DNA from: Comamonadaceae bacterium
GTDB taxonomy: Bacteria > Pseudomonadota > Gammaproteobacteria > Burkholderiales > Burkholderiaceae_C
Assembly (NCBI GenBank): GCA_947373245.1
Contig: CANBWY010000002.1
Coordinates: forward strand, 1 to 64,000
Length of the DNA: 64,000 nt
Direction: 5' to 3'
Shown: positions 39,071 to 48,115 of the stretch, piece after piece
How positions within the stretch are numbered: position 1 is the first letter of the stretch
How the letters are laid out: the number at the start of each line of letters is the position of its first letter
Translations under genes and position numbers: made by a program
The notes under the pieces: model-generated
Told to the model about the DNA's origin: nothing
The model's input: the letters and a program-made list of their open reading frames with translations, nothing else
The model's database searches: none

Positions 39071-40975
39071 ATGGACGAAGCTAGATATGGTCAGATGATC
39101 AGGGATGGCGAGCGGAACAAGGATGTTGTGGAGCTCATCCACAACTGGTGCTCTCACGGGCGAGTGAGCAACCAGGGCGGAGTTGGCTTGATTGCTCAGC
39201 AAACTGGATTGCCCATTGGTCACTTCGCCATGGAGTGCGACTTCGCCCCAGCCAGCGGCTTCGCCGGCTGGTACCTGGAATCGTGTGCCCTCGACTTTCA
39301 CGACCGCAACTGCGCGCATTGCGACAAGCGCAAAGCGGTACGCATGCCGAATCTCTCCATCCTGGTGGGTCAGCGCGACCGCAAGGCAATCCGCCAGCAG
39401 GAAGAGGCTGATCGTGCTGAGGCGGAACTACAAGCGGCGCTTGAGGCACGGAAAAAGCAACGAGAGGCCCTACGCGTCGGTCAGAACGCAGCAGTTCGAG
39501 CCCTGCTTGACGACCTGGACACCCTCGACGCCACCCATGCCGACGACGCAAAGACACGAGTCGTCGAGACGGTGCGGCTCGCTCCCGAAGTCCTAACGCC
39601 ATCGCTCACTGACTACTTTTTTGAGTTGACCGCATCCCCGGAGGCCGGATGCCAAGATGTGGCGTTACAGGCTCTGAAGTGTGCACAAGCTGATCCGGCC
39701 CGCCTTGCGGATGCAGCGCTGCGGTGCCTAGCGAAACGCGCCGCAGTTCAAACTGCTGCGTACATCGTAATGGAGACGCCTGAGCTAGCAGATGAACAGA
39801 CAATGGAGGCGGCAGCTCCAGCGCTGATCAGCCTCGCACAAGCCCCTCGCTCCGAGTTTGGCCATGGCGAGCGGGTCTTCCATCCCGATCCCTTGAAGGC
39901 CGTTTTTGCAGTCTGGCCAGAGGCCGTTTGTCGCGCAATTCAGCGCCTGCTCGATTCACGGAGCTCCTATGCCATCCGGATGGGAACCGCCGGGCTCAAG
40001 GTTCTCTCAGCGCAAGCTCCGGATCTCCTAGACCGGTTTTCACGGTCGCTTGTGACCAAGCTGACGCGTGCGCATCTATTGATCGACGACAGCGATGCCG
40101 ACCGAGAAATGCGGATGGTGTGCAGCGACCTGCAACGTGCGGTTGCCGCTGCCCTCCGCCATGCGCCTTCTGAGACAGACAAATTGATCGCCACCTATTT
40201 CGAAGGTGCGACAGCGGAGGGTGAAGCTCGCCTCGTGAGGGCCTACGGCGAAATCTTCGGGACCAGTCGCACCGAAGAAGAAGCGCTGGATGGCAAGGTC
40301 GCTGCCATCGCTCTGATGCGGTTCGTGGCATGGTCTAGCACTTCGAAGAATCTCACTGTATTGACCGAAATTACTCATACGTTGAGGCCATACGGCGAGG
40401 AGATCGTTGAGTCTGTTGATGAAGTGTTGGACATTGCGCTAGGCGCAGCTGCCGTCATGGATGCCCGTCGTGAAGCGTTTGACGCCGAGCAATCGCTCAG
40501 CAAGTCGGAAAGCTTCCTCGACGTGCTGGACACGCAGAACTTTCAATCGGCGCTTTATGACTCACGAGAGGTGTTCGCAGCGATTGCGGCAGCGGCAGCA
40601 AGCAGGAGTCTGGCTGCGGCCGAGTCATACGTCGACTTCTTGTCAAGGATAGACGGCGGCCGTCACACCTTGATCGCTGTTCTGCTGGAGGAGTCGAGCA
40701 AGCTCATCGCTACACCAGAAGGTTTGCGTCTCGTCTTGCCTGAGCTCTACACGGCCATGGTGGGCACCTCAACGCTGGTGCGTGCAAGTGCTGCGGAGAC
40801 GTTGGGACGCGCTGGACGGAAGCGCTCCAACGATCTCCCGGCGCTGGTTCTTGAAGCATTCATCCTGCTTTTGGAAGACCAGTACGTGATTGTCCACAAG
40901 GCTGCAGCGAAGGCGCTTGAGAGCATCTCTCTCTCTCTGGTGAGTTGGAGCAGAGGGCTGGCAGGGCACTTCTGA
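39071..40975 (+). CDS. HEAT-like repeat protein with N-terminal Cys cluster, 5' part of a frame-interrupted gene
   Basis: I do not recognise the family. The 634-residue product begins with a compact domain containing GGVGLIAQQTGLPIGHFAMECDF and a possible zinc site, Cys72 and Cys81/Cys84 in ESCALDFHDRNCAHC. A charged coiled coil follows at about 103-135. The rest is made of helical pairs resembling HEAT/ARM repeats. The frame stops at 40975 just after a (TC)6T tract; the sequence continues in the frame of 40945-41646, so the intended protein is probably about 860 residues. AGGAG precedes ATG 39071. With the nuclease gene downstream it looks like a defence operon. Function is not known. Confidence 0.7.
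   Translation: MDEARYGQMIRDGERNKDVVELIHNWCSHGRVSNQGGVGLIAQQTGLPIGHFAMECDFAPASGFAGWYLESCALDFHDRNCAHCDKRKAVRMPNLSILVGQRDRKAIRQQEEADRAEAELQAALEARKKQREALRVGQNAAVRALLDDLDTLDATHADDAKTRVVETVRLAPEVLTPSLTDYFFELTASPEAGCQDVALQALKCAQADPARLADAALRCLAKRAAVQTAAYIVMETPELADEQTMEAAAPALISLAQAPRSEFGHGERVFHPDPLKAVFAVWPEAVCRAIQRLLDSRSSYAIRMGTAGLKVLSAQAPDLLDRFSRSLVTKLTRAHLLIDDSDADREMRMVCSDLQRAVAAALRHAPSETDKLIATYFEGATAEGEARLVRAYGEIFGTSRTEEEALDGKVAAIALMRFVAWSSTSKNLTVLTEITHTLRPYGEEIVESVDEVLDIALGAAAVMDARREAFDAEQSLSKSESFLDVLDTQNFQSALYDSREVFAAIAAAAASRSLAAAESYVDFLSRIDGGRHTLIAVLLEESSKLIATPEGLRLVLPELYTAMVGTSTLVRASAAETLGRAGRKRSNDLPALVLEAFILLLEDQYVIVHKAAAKALESISLSLVSWSRGLAGHF
40926..40938 (+). repeat. (TC)6T simple-sequence tract at a frame break
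   Basis: Thirteen alternating T/C bases inside the HEAT-like gene. Read with one TC unit fewer, the upstream frame runs through without a stop into the 40945-41646 frame (KALESISLSGELEQRAGRAL). With the length present here, translation ends 37 bases later. Dinucleotide tracts like this can vary by slipped-strand mispairing; a sequencing or assembly error is the alternative. Confidence 0.75.
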
Positions 40976-41646
40976 CGCTCCTTCGCGTCTATGGCAACAA
41001 GGGAAAAGTTGAGAGTTTCCTGTTGGATTGGATGCAGCTCTACTTCCGCCGGTACACCGCTGACGATGCATCTCGTGCAAATCTGGCCCGGTGGTGCCTG
41101 AAAGTCTTGATGGGTGTCTCGGTCCACATGCACCTCAGGAACCTCACTTCGCTCTCCAAGTATCTGAAGGGCCAGCCGACCTTTGTTGATCTGGTAATCA
41201 GGGCTTTGGAAGATCCGGAGGTCAGCGACCATGGTCAGGAGGATGTCATCCGATTGCTGTACTCGATACCTGATGCCGAGGCAAGCAAGCGATCCGCGGA
41301 TCTCAGCAAGCTATCGGTGCACCGGGCGGATCGCGGCTGGCACGTGGGCGCCGTCGTTGAAGTCCTTACTCGCGTCGGGGCGTGGAATGAAGCCGTCGAG
41401 GCCATTGAATCGTCTTGGGAGGCGATCCCAGATACCGTGCCCATGAGGCGCATGAAGTGGTCCAGGCGGCTACACGTTGTGGCGGTGCAGTTCGAGGCTG
41501 CGGTTGCTGCAGGAGATCTGTCTCTGCAGGATGCGCTGAAGGCGGAGTGGGAAGGCCTATATCAATTGTTGAAGGAAGACCAAGAGAAATATGCAGAGAG
41601 ACGCAATCCTTTCCCAGGTGTTTTTCGCCCGAATTCAGGCAGTTGA
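40945..41646 (+). CDS. HEAT-like repeat protein, 3' part of the frame-interrupted gene
   Basis: The 233-residue continuation of the gene at 39071, in the frame shifted by two bases. No own start is convincing; the first possible codon is a TTG without a ribosome-binding site, and helical repeats continue uninterrupted across the break (ALLTLLRVYGNKGKVESFLLDW). It ends with YAERRNPFPGVFRPNSGS and overlaps the nuclease gene by 56 bases. It is translated only if the upstream frame is restored. No catalytic motif seen. Confidence 0.65.
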   Translation: MEQRAGRALLTLLRVYGNKGKVESFLLDWMQLYFRRYTADDASRANLARWCLKVLMGVSVHMHLRNLTSLSKYLKGQPTFVDLVIRALEDPEVSDHGQEDVIRLLYSIPDAEASKRSADLSKLSVHRADRGWHVGAVVEVLTRVGAWNEAVEAIESSWEAIPDTVPMRRMKWSRRLHVVAVQFEAAVAAGDLSLQDALKAEWEGLYQLLKEDQEKYAERRNPFPGVFRPNSGS

Positions 41647-43039
41647 AGCGCTCCGCAAGCTCGGCGGTGGCGAGGTCGTCAGCGCCGAGCTTTTACGCCA
41701 AATCTGCACCGAGTTGGATGATGCGTCTCTCAGGTATGGGCGGGCTTCGACCGCAACGGTCTACGGCGCTTTTTCGGCGCTCCTGCGCATCGTGCTGTCT
41801 CTGGCGGAGTGGCGGCAAGCAGTTCTCGACGCAGTTCCAGACGGTGACCGGTTCCTGCGCAGTGCAGTGGAGCGCCATCGTCTTTGGCTTAAGGAGTTTG
41901 GTAAGAAAGACGTCGCCAAGAGCCTCGTGGATGCGTCAGCCTCATTGCAGTCTGTCGCAACCATTGCCGATTTCGAGTCTATCTGCAAAACGCTGGCTGG
42001 CATTCCGTTGCCGATCGGTGTGTTTTCTGAGGAGAGGCCGCGCATTCCGGCCGGTCCGGAAAAAGTTGAAGAGCGCCCACGGCCTACGGAGCTCTCAGTG
42101 GCCTTCGTGAAGTTTCAGCTTGGTGGCCAACCAGCGGCCAACATCCACCACCTCGTCCCGCGCGAATTGCATGACATGGAGATCGAGGTCAGAGTCTCTC
42201 GATGGCCAGAGGGCGCCACGCACCTGGTGCTGACGCCGATCTCGGCGGAGCCCAATAGCACCTACGAGCTCTCCGAGTTCACGTTCACGAAGCCGTCCAC
42301 GGAGCCACCGTACACGCTCATCCAGACGGGTCGTGCTGCTCTCCAGATCGCACAGGGATTGAAATCGAGGCCATTCGAGTTCAAGTACACGGCGGCATTC
42401 CAACCCGCCAGCTCAGAGCAGCCCGTTGCTGTCGTCGGCCACCGTACGCTTTTGGTGGAGGGCTTCGACATACGGGCCAACTCGATTACCGGCTATCAGC
42501 CTGTCGACGAAAAGATCCTGTGGATCCGCGATCTGCTAAGACGGGAAGGCAGAGCAAATGCCGAGGAGCTGTCGGACATTCTTGAGCTACTGACCAGTCT
42601 GGGCAATCTTGCTGGGAGAGCAGTTCAAGATGCCGTGTTCGATGGCACGTGGTGCGAGAAGGAATTCCAAGCCCAGGTTCGTGAGGACCTTCGCCGGTCG
42701 CCCCGCATCGGGTCGGATCTGGAGGAGCACCCCGCGGCCGCAGGGGGCTTCACTGACTTGAGCCTTCGCGGAATCACGATCGAGCTCAAGAAGACGGGCA
42801 CGCGGATCAAACAGATGGAAGGCTGCCGCAAATATGTCGAGCAAGCTGCCAGCTACGCGGTGGCCAAAGGCAAGCGCGTAGCTCTGTTGTGCATTCTGGA
42901 TACCAGCGTCAAAAATTCTGCGCCTTGGTCGGCGGCCGACGGCATCGACGTTTTGATGTCAGCACCGCCAGCCAACGTGGCGGTCATCACGCTCGTCATC
43001 CAGGGGAACATCACTCGTCCGAGCAAGTTGTCCCGTTGA
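41591..43039 (+). CDS. Putative PD-(D/E)XK nuclease of an unrecognised defence operon
   Basis: A 482-residue protein. The N-terminal third is helical. The middle (about 165-310) is beta-rich with no known motif. The C-terminal 130 residues carry a restriction-endonuclease-like core: Glu358 in EKEFQAQVREDL, Asp389 in GGFTDLSL and Glu398-x-Lys400 in ITIELKK, in the order and spacing of PD-(D/E)XK enzymes, followed by a helix with KYVEQAASYA and a strand RVALLCILD. ATG 41591 follows an in-frame stop at 41570, so it is a separate gene coupled to the HEAT-like gene by overlap. I infer that the repeat protein senses or binds nucleic acid and this protein cuts it. The family is not one I can name. 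Confidence 0.72.
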   Translation: MQRDAILSQVFFARIQAVEALRKLGGGEVVSAELLRQICTELDDASLRYGRASTATVYGAFSALLRIVLSLAEWRQAVLDAVPDGDRFLRSAVERHRLWLKEFGKKDVAKSLVDASASLQSVATIADFESICKTLAGIPLPIGVFSEERPRIPAGPEKVEERPRPTELSVAFVKFQLGGQPAANIHHLVPRELHDMEIEVRVSRWPEGATHLVLTPISAEPNSTYELSEFTFTKPSTEPPYTLIQTGRAALQIAQGLKSRPFEFKYTAAFQPASSEQPVAVVGHRTLLVEGFDIRANSITGYQPVDEKILWIRDLLRREGRANAEELSDILELLTSLGNLAGRAVQDAVFDGTWCEKEFQAQVREDLRRSPRIGSDLEEHPAAAGGFTDLSLRGITIELKKTGTRIKQMEGCRKYVEQAASYAVAKGKRVALLCILDTSVKNSAPWSAADGIDVLMSAPPANVAVITLVIQGNITRPSKLSR

Positions 43040-43571
43040 GGCCTTAGTCGCTTCGCTGGATGTGAAAAGCGCACGATGTCGTCAGTCAAGTTCCGGGGCC
43101 GAATAGGCAGCCCTTCGCAGGGTCTTGCTCGAGCCGCAGCTTTCCTTGGGGGCCTTGAAACTGCCCACATCGAACAGGGAGCCGAGATGCCGCAAAGGAG
43201 TCGTTGGTGAACTTCAGCAATCAGCCTAAAGCTGTCAAGTTACGGAAAACTTGGCTGTCCGGTTTGGGGCGCTCAACAAAGTGACATATGCCCAGAGGCG
43301 CTACACCAGACACATAAATTTTTGGCCCACTGGTGCTCATCGAAAACAGAAACACGCGCAGTGCTAGTTTAATTACCTGTCTTTCAATCATCGTCTAGCG
43401 TGTAGACTCTTGCTCGCGCCGTTGCATGGTCGGCGTGCTGCCCATCCCCAGGGCCCATAGGGCCACAGCAAAGTGGAATCGACCTGCGTTTTTCTGCCCT
43501 AAGGTTAGCTCTTTGTGAGCACCAGGGAAGGTGGGTGGGCGTCTCTGGTGCATATGCATAGAGGACAAACA
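43040..43571. other. Intergenic composition junction
   Basis: About 530 bases without a supported gene. The left part is GC-rich like the nuclease gene; from about 43,300 the sequence becomes AT-richer like the orphan gene. An imperfect inverted repeat pairs AAGTT and AACTT around 43237-43256. The final 60 bases serve as leader for the ATG at 43572. This may be the join between two separately acquired cargo pieces. Confidence 0.35.
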
Positions 43572-45194
43572 ATGAACGATTCCACGCATGTCGAGCACCA
43601 GCTCGACACCATCCACCGTCAAGCCAAGCGTTTTGCGGTAAGGCTCAAACTACCAACCACTGCGGCCAAGACCATCCTGGCTCGGGCGTTCTACCGATGC
43701 GCTGAATGGCGTGATTTGGAAGCCCGTCTGAAGAGCCAAGATTTGGACAGACATATTCAAATGCTGACGGCTTTGCCTCGGTCAGACCAAGCCCGTTTGT
43801 ATTTCGCTGCGATTCGTTGCGACCTAGCCAAATCGTTGAGTCAGCACATGTTGACAAACTCAAACCTAGCGGGACTGATTGATCTCGTTCAAGAGGTCTT
43901 TGTCGTTGATTCAGTTCCTACAACACTTGATGATCTGGTGCCGACCCTCAAGGCCTCTGCCTGGCGCGCAACAAACATTGGTCCCGATCCATGGGCTGTG
44001 GTGGAGTCCAATATTGTGGTCAATGGAGCTTGCATCAGGCTGGTGGGCACGCGAACCTATTTGCCAAGGTACTACGACTTTGGTCCCAAGCACGAGTTCG
44101 GGGAGTACGCTGAGCCTGCTGGAGGAATGCTCCAAATCGTTTGGGCAGAACCGATGGCGTGGTATCAAGCTGCTCTGGACTACCTCGATGAACTAGACGC
44201 AGAGGATATAAAGTTTCCGGATGTTGAACTAACAAAAGAGATGTCTCAACATCAGGCTTGGTTCGAAGCCGCCCTCGTGGCTGTTGGCAATATTGCGGAG
44301 TACCGCGCTGGCGATAACGACCTTTTGCCAGTCGTTCTTGAGGATGGAAATTGCTACGTTGTTTTCGGATATCCAGTGAGAACACTGGAAACGAATCCGA
44401 CGAGTTTCACGACAGTTGAGCTTGCATCAACTAGCGACAACTTCAGTCAGGTCGTGATGTTGCACGAGAACCCTGTTTGCTTGGAATGGATTGCCTATGA
44501 TCAAAAGTGTGGGAAACATTCTGGCGAATTTGACGACTACTTCTTGACGCTGAAGGAGGCAATTTTTCGAGATGAATGTTTGCCTGTAACACCTCGCACT
44601 GATGGTCAACCAGGTTTGTTGTTCGTTCGTCCGGCTACTGAGTTCGACATTCGCCAGGAGTTGAAAGTTGACTTCACTTACCTCGCAAATGAAGTTGCGT
44701 TCGTAGTGAAAACATCTAATCTCACACTGAGCCGCAAGCTTCTTGACAAGGTGGCGAATCGTGATCTGATGGTTTATGCCTCTGAGGAACATCCGAGGTA
44801 CTTTGCTCAGTTTTTAGTGCCTCAAACTGAAGGCCCGCCCATGCTGAGCCTGTCGTTTGATTCCGAGAGCCCTAACTGGACGACGATGTCGAATCTTGTT
44901 CAGAGCTCATATTGGGAAGCAAAAGAGGACCAGTGGGAGCTCCTGGTAGAAGTTGTGCCAAAACTGATGAACTTGATCGACAGAATTGGCAAAAAGGCGC
45001 TGGACAGGGCGATGTGTCATGGTTTGATACAGCGCTTGCCAACTACGGTTTTGGATGAGCTTGAGCAGCCTCCTACGCGCTGTAAGCAAATTCCATCGGT
45101 ATCTAAAGAGATAGCCACCGCAATAAACAAGCCACTAGACGGTGACGGCCATCTCACTATGCGCTATATACGGAATTTACGGGACAACTTCTAG
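43572..45194 (+). CDS. Orphan 540-residue protein of unknown function, island cargo
   Basis: No catalytic motif is recognised. The first 50 residues (DTIHRQAKRFAVRLKLPTTA, then ILARAFYRCAEWRDLEARLK) resemble the short helical domain that starts many plasmid and island proteins (pattern LK..AK.L...L......A...iAr..g...W..L), with unknown role. The remainder is mixed alpha/beta, acidic and soluble, without signal peptide or membrane helix. ATG 43572 follows AGGACAAACA; the open frame extends to 43515 without a better site. It is isolated, followed by the inverted repeat at 45231 and the convergent tniQ gene. Its place between a defence operon and transposition genes suggests cargo. Confidence 0.65.
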   Translation: MNDSTHVEHQLDTIHRQAKRFAVRLKLPTTAAKTILARAFYRCAEWRDLEARLKSQDLDRHIQMLTALPRSDQARLYFAAIRCDLAKSLSQHMLTNSNLAGLIDLVQEVFVVDSVPTTLDDLVPTLKASAWRATNIGPDPWAVVESNIVVNGACIRLVGTRTYLPRYYDFGPKHEFGEYAEPAGGMLQIVWAEPMAWYQAALDYLDELDAEDIKFPDVELTKEMSQHQAWFEAALVAVGNIAEYRAGDNDLLPVVLEDGNCYVVFGYPVRTLETNPTSFTTVELASTSDNFSQVVMLHENPVCLEWIAYDQKCGKHSGEFDDYFLTLKEAIFRDECLPVTPRTDGQPGLLFVRPATEFDIRQELKVDFTYLANEVAFVVKTSNLTLSRKLLDKVANRDLMVYASEEHPRYFAQFLVPQTEGPPMLSLSFDSESPNWTTMSNLVQSSYWEAKEDQWELLVEVVPKLMNLIDRIGKKALDRAMCHGLIQRLPTTVLDELEQPPTRCKQIPSVSKEIATAINKPLDGDGHLTMRYIRNLRDNF

Positions 45195-45230
45195 TTCTAC
45201 GATACAAGGGCTCCAAAGCTAACGGGGCTC

Positions 45231-45273
45231 GCGCTCACCCTATAGGTCGGTTTCAACACTGAAAGGTGAGCGC
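45231..45273 (+). repeat. Inverted repeat between orphan gene and tniQ
   Basis: GCGCTCACC (45231-45239) is perfectly complementary to GGTGAGCGC (45265-45273); the 25-base loop can form a smaller TTTCA/TGAAA stem. It lies 37 bases after the orphan gene's stop and 70 bases before the tniQ stop. No T-run follows, so it may be a weak bidirectional transcript end or a protein site. Confidence 0.55.
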
Positions 45274-45342
45274 GTCTATGATTTTGAATCTAAAGCAACT
45301 TCAGAAATTAGGCCGATAGAACGTATTTTGAACGCCTGAGCC

Positions 45343-46674
45343 CTATGCATTAAATAATGGCAGTACACATTGCCTATCTCTTATTTCCGGAATTTTTGCC
45401 AAAGTTGAAGCAAGCAATTCTGGCTCCCACCGCTTAAGCCAACTCACAGATCCTTTGCACCGTAGGTGCACATCCGTTTTGGTTACATCGTGTGTTTCAT
45501 TTATCAGGGCTTCAATTTCAGCTAACGCTGCGACCTTTCTGTTTTGCCTGAGATTTGTCCCCCGTACATGTTGGGGTGAGCATTGTGCTTCTTTCATATA
45601 GCGTCTAATCGTTGCAACGGATACCTTTAGCTGCTGGGCCGCAGATTTAATTGTCTTTGCGTTTTTCACAATGGCTTGTACTTTTTCATCCGCTTGAAAC
45701 TCTTTCTCGATCCACAACTGACCTTGGCCATCGTCTTGCCAAATTAGCATCGCGTCTGGCTCGTGAAAACCTCGAACCACATCTTGTGTGGAAAATCCTT
45801 CAAAGGTAGCCACCCACAACATCATCCATAACAAAGGATGGCTAGCTCTTCGCTTGAGAAGAGTTTCGTAAATCCATTGTTTTTCAATCACCGATTGGAT
45901 CGAAGGTTCGACTTGTTTTACTGCTTCAGCCAAGCGTGTCAACGCAAACCACTGTTGAAGAATCTCGGAGGACACAGGTTTAATGGATGTCACTAAACCC
46001 ATGTCTCTCAAGCGTGAAAGTACAGCTCGCTTAATACCAACAAGATTGACGCGTTCCTTGCCTACCAAGCTACCAGCTAGCGCAGACAAATTACGCAGTG
46101 CCTGAATACATTCGTTGTTTAGCAACGGTTGGGACGTCGGGTTAGTGATTAAAGGAATCACCCATTCAGCTATATCTGGATTGAGCTTATTTAAGTACAA
46201 GTCATGTTCTACACACCACCAAGCCCCTGGCAATTGGTGAGGAAGTCGCCACCTTGGCATTGCGCCATCTGCAAGATCATTTTGAATGCAGCATTGGCAC
46301 CAACGCATTTCTACCTTGTCTAGGGTGCTGGCACGCATTCCAAATCGCGTTAGCCAAGGTGTTCGCACATTACTTTCAGCGCATCGGTCAAACTCTTCAC
46401 GCTGCTCATATCTCAAAAATGGATAGTAGGCCGCGAGAACAGTTCTTTGCAACAAAATGTCCTTTGTGTTTCCAAGGTGCTTGTTAGTTGCGATCCCGAA
46501 ATGTGCAAACCGAGTGCTAGTTGCCCATTCTTTGTAGGCATGTGATGCGCCAAACAACAGTCGCCCAGTGTCTTTAACGGAATACCCAACAATACGATGC
46601 ATCCTTGCTGCCCAAGAATACAAAGTCTCATCTCCACGCCATTGGGGGATGAGTTGCAGAGGTCTTACATGCAT
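45343..46674 (-). CDS. tniQ: TniQ/TnsD-family target-selection protein
   Basis: A 443-residue TniQ-family protein. It begins HVRPLQLIPQWRGDETLYSWAARMHRIVGY, the family N-terminus. Its zinc motif is RWCQCC, then HQLPGAWWCVEHDLYLN, matching the C-C-C-H knuckle of TnsD/TniQ. A C-terminal helix-turn-helix is suggested by SAAQQLKVSVATIRRYMKEA. Such proteins recognise the attachment site and recruit TnsC. ATG 46674 lies four bases after the tnsC stop and is the last gene of the tns operon. Fairly short for TnsD, long for minimal TniQ. Confidence 0.88.
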   Translation of the reverse strand: MHVRPLQLIPQWRGDETLYSWAARMHRIVGYSVKDTGRLLFGASHAYKEWATSTRFAHFGIATNKHLGNTKDILLQRTVLAAYYPFLRYEQREEFDRCAESNVRTPWLTRFGMRASTLDKVEMRWCQCCIQNDLADGAMPRWRLPHQLPGAWWCVEHDLYLNKLNPDIAEWVIPLITNPTSQPLLNNECIQALRNLSALAGSLVGKERVNLVGIKRAVLSRLRDMGLVTSIKPVSSEILQQWFALTRLAEAVKQVEPSIQSVIEKQWIYETLLKRRASHPLLWMMLWVATFEGFSTQDVVRGFHEPDAMLIWQDDGQGQLWIEKEFQADEKVQAIVKNAKTIKSAAQQLKVSVATIRRYMKEAQCSPQHVRGTNLRQNRKVAALAEIEALINETHDVTKTDVHLRCKGSVSWLKRWEPELLASTLAKIPEIRDRQCVLPLFNA

Positions 46675-46678
46675 TCGG

Positions 46679-48115
46679 TTATTTTCTCGAACGTGTTTGC
46701 TTTGACTGCCGATTAACACTAGTTTCGTGAGTGAGCGCTTTAAGGTCGGAGATTAATTTTTTCTGCTCGGTCGTAGATTCAATTTTGGCGCTCATCTCAA
46801 AAACCTCTTGAACTGCTTTAGCTTCAACTGAAGATCGATGAGATGTTTTAGTTTGAGATGGTGTTGGTTTGTCTGCCAACCAGTAATTTCGCAATTGTTC
46901 GATCGGAAGATCTTGATAGGCCATCAGTGCTTTGATGTCTTTATTAGCTAGCGCTTTGTTGCGCTCTTTCACAACAGAAAATTTAGGTGAATGATTAAAA
47001 ACTTTTAGCACAAGCTCTGAAGTCACTTGTGACACGTTATTGACCAATGCCCATTCCATGACCTCGGAGCGCAAGCGTCCAAGATGCCTCGGCATGCCAC
47101 CTGTCAGCTGCCAGAGAAAAGTAGGCCAATCAGTGATATCTGGGTAAGTTGCTAGCGGTGAAAACGGAGCATCTGGTTCGTCAAGGAGGCTAGGAGCCCA
47201 AAGTCCTGGCATCCAAGATTTTCTCCATGTGTCGCTATCAGGGCCCAACTCTGGGAGCATCGTGAACCAGCCGCCCTCAGAAAATCGATCAACGTCTTGC
47301 GCATGCATGCGTAGCTCACGAAACGAAAGTGGATTTCCAATAATCAGAATCGGAATACCCCAATTCAAAATCCTCAAGAAAAAATTCAAGAAGTCACGTG
47401 AAAACGCTCTCGATCCAAGATTGTCTTCTTGCGCCTCTTCAATAATCAGCATGCCACAACGATGTTGCACCAGCAGTTGCATGACGTTGACGATTAAGGT
47501 CTCAACGCGACTAGTTGTCTTTACTAGGGCGCGGCAATAATTTGTTTCCAATACGGTGTCCATTGCGACCAAGATGGACACCAGTAATCCTTTTCGAGAT
47601 TGATCGGCTGGCATATGCACCTTGAGATATACCAATTGACGCAGTTTGAGCATGCCCCAATCGCCTTGAGGTTCATGGTCAACGACTTGAGGAAGTAGGG
47701 TAAGCACTCGATCAACGATGTGAGATTTACCGATGCCTGTAATACCTTCGATGATCATGCCCTTTGCTTGAATTGGATTCCATGGAATTTCGTCCACACT
47801 TCGTCCATGCCATTGCTGTGTTGAGTTGATCCAACGTTGGACCTCTGGCCAAATCGGATTGCGACGTTCTAGATTGCTGTACATGATGTTCAGGATGCGA
47901 TCTGAAATTTGTATCGCTTGGTGCGTAGGCACATAAATCTTTAAATATTGATCAGTCAGTCTGCGGCGATTTTCTCTAGCGACTGTGCACTTGCCCGCTT
48001 GAGGAATCGGTGAATGAATCAACATCTTGATCAGCTCTCTCGAATTGGAAAGCCAATTCGCGATTGAGCAAAGGCCCGGAGCTTGTAACAGTGGATTTAG
48101 TGGTACGTCAGACAT
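46679..48115 (-). CDS. tnsC: TnsC/TniB-like AAA+ transposition regulator
   Basis: A 478-residue AAA+ ATPase linking target selector to transposase. Walker A is GITGIGKSHIVD at about 124-135, and Walker B is CGMLIIEEAQEDNL near residue 240. The N-terminus VPLNPLLQAPGLCSIANWL and the segment HQAIQISDRILNIMYSNLERRNP are typical of large TnsC proteins. ATG 48115 follows GAGGTACTA and overlaps the tnsB stop by eight bases. The charged C-terminal tail (SRQSKQTRSRK region) probably contacts the transposase. Confidence 0.88.
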   Translation of the reverse strand: MSDVPLNPLLQAPGLCSIANWLSNSRELIKMLIHSPIPQAGKCTVARENRRRLTDQYLKIYVPTHQAIQISDRILNIMYSNLERRNPIWPEVQRWINSTQQWHGRSVDEIPWNPIQAKGMIIEGITGIGKSHIVDRVLTLLPQVVDHEPQGDWGMLKLRQLVYLKVHMPADQSRKGLLVSILVAMDTVLETNYCRALVKTTSRVETLIVNVMQLLVQHRCGMLIIEEAQEDNLGSRAFSRDFLNFFLRILNWGIPILIIGNPLSFRELRMHAQDVDRFSEGGWFTMLPELGPDSDTWRKSWMPGLWAPSLLDEPDAPFSPLATYPDITDWPTFLWQLTGGMPRHLGRLRSEVMEWALVNNVSQVTSELVLKVFNHSPKFSVVKERNKALANKDIKALMAYQDLPIEQLRNYWLADKPTPSQTKTSHRSSVEAKAVQEVFEMSAKIESTTEQKKLISDLKALTHETSVNRQSKQTRSRK

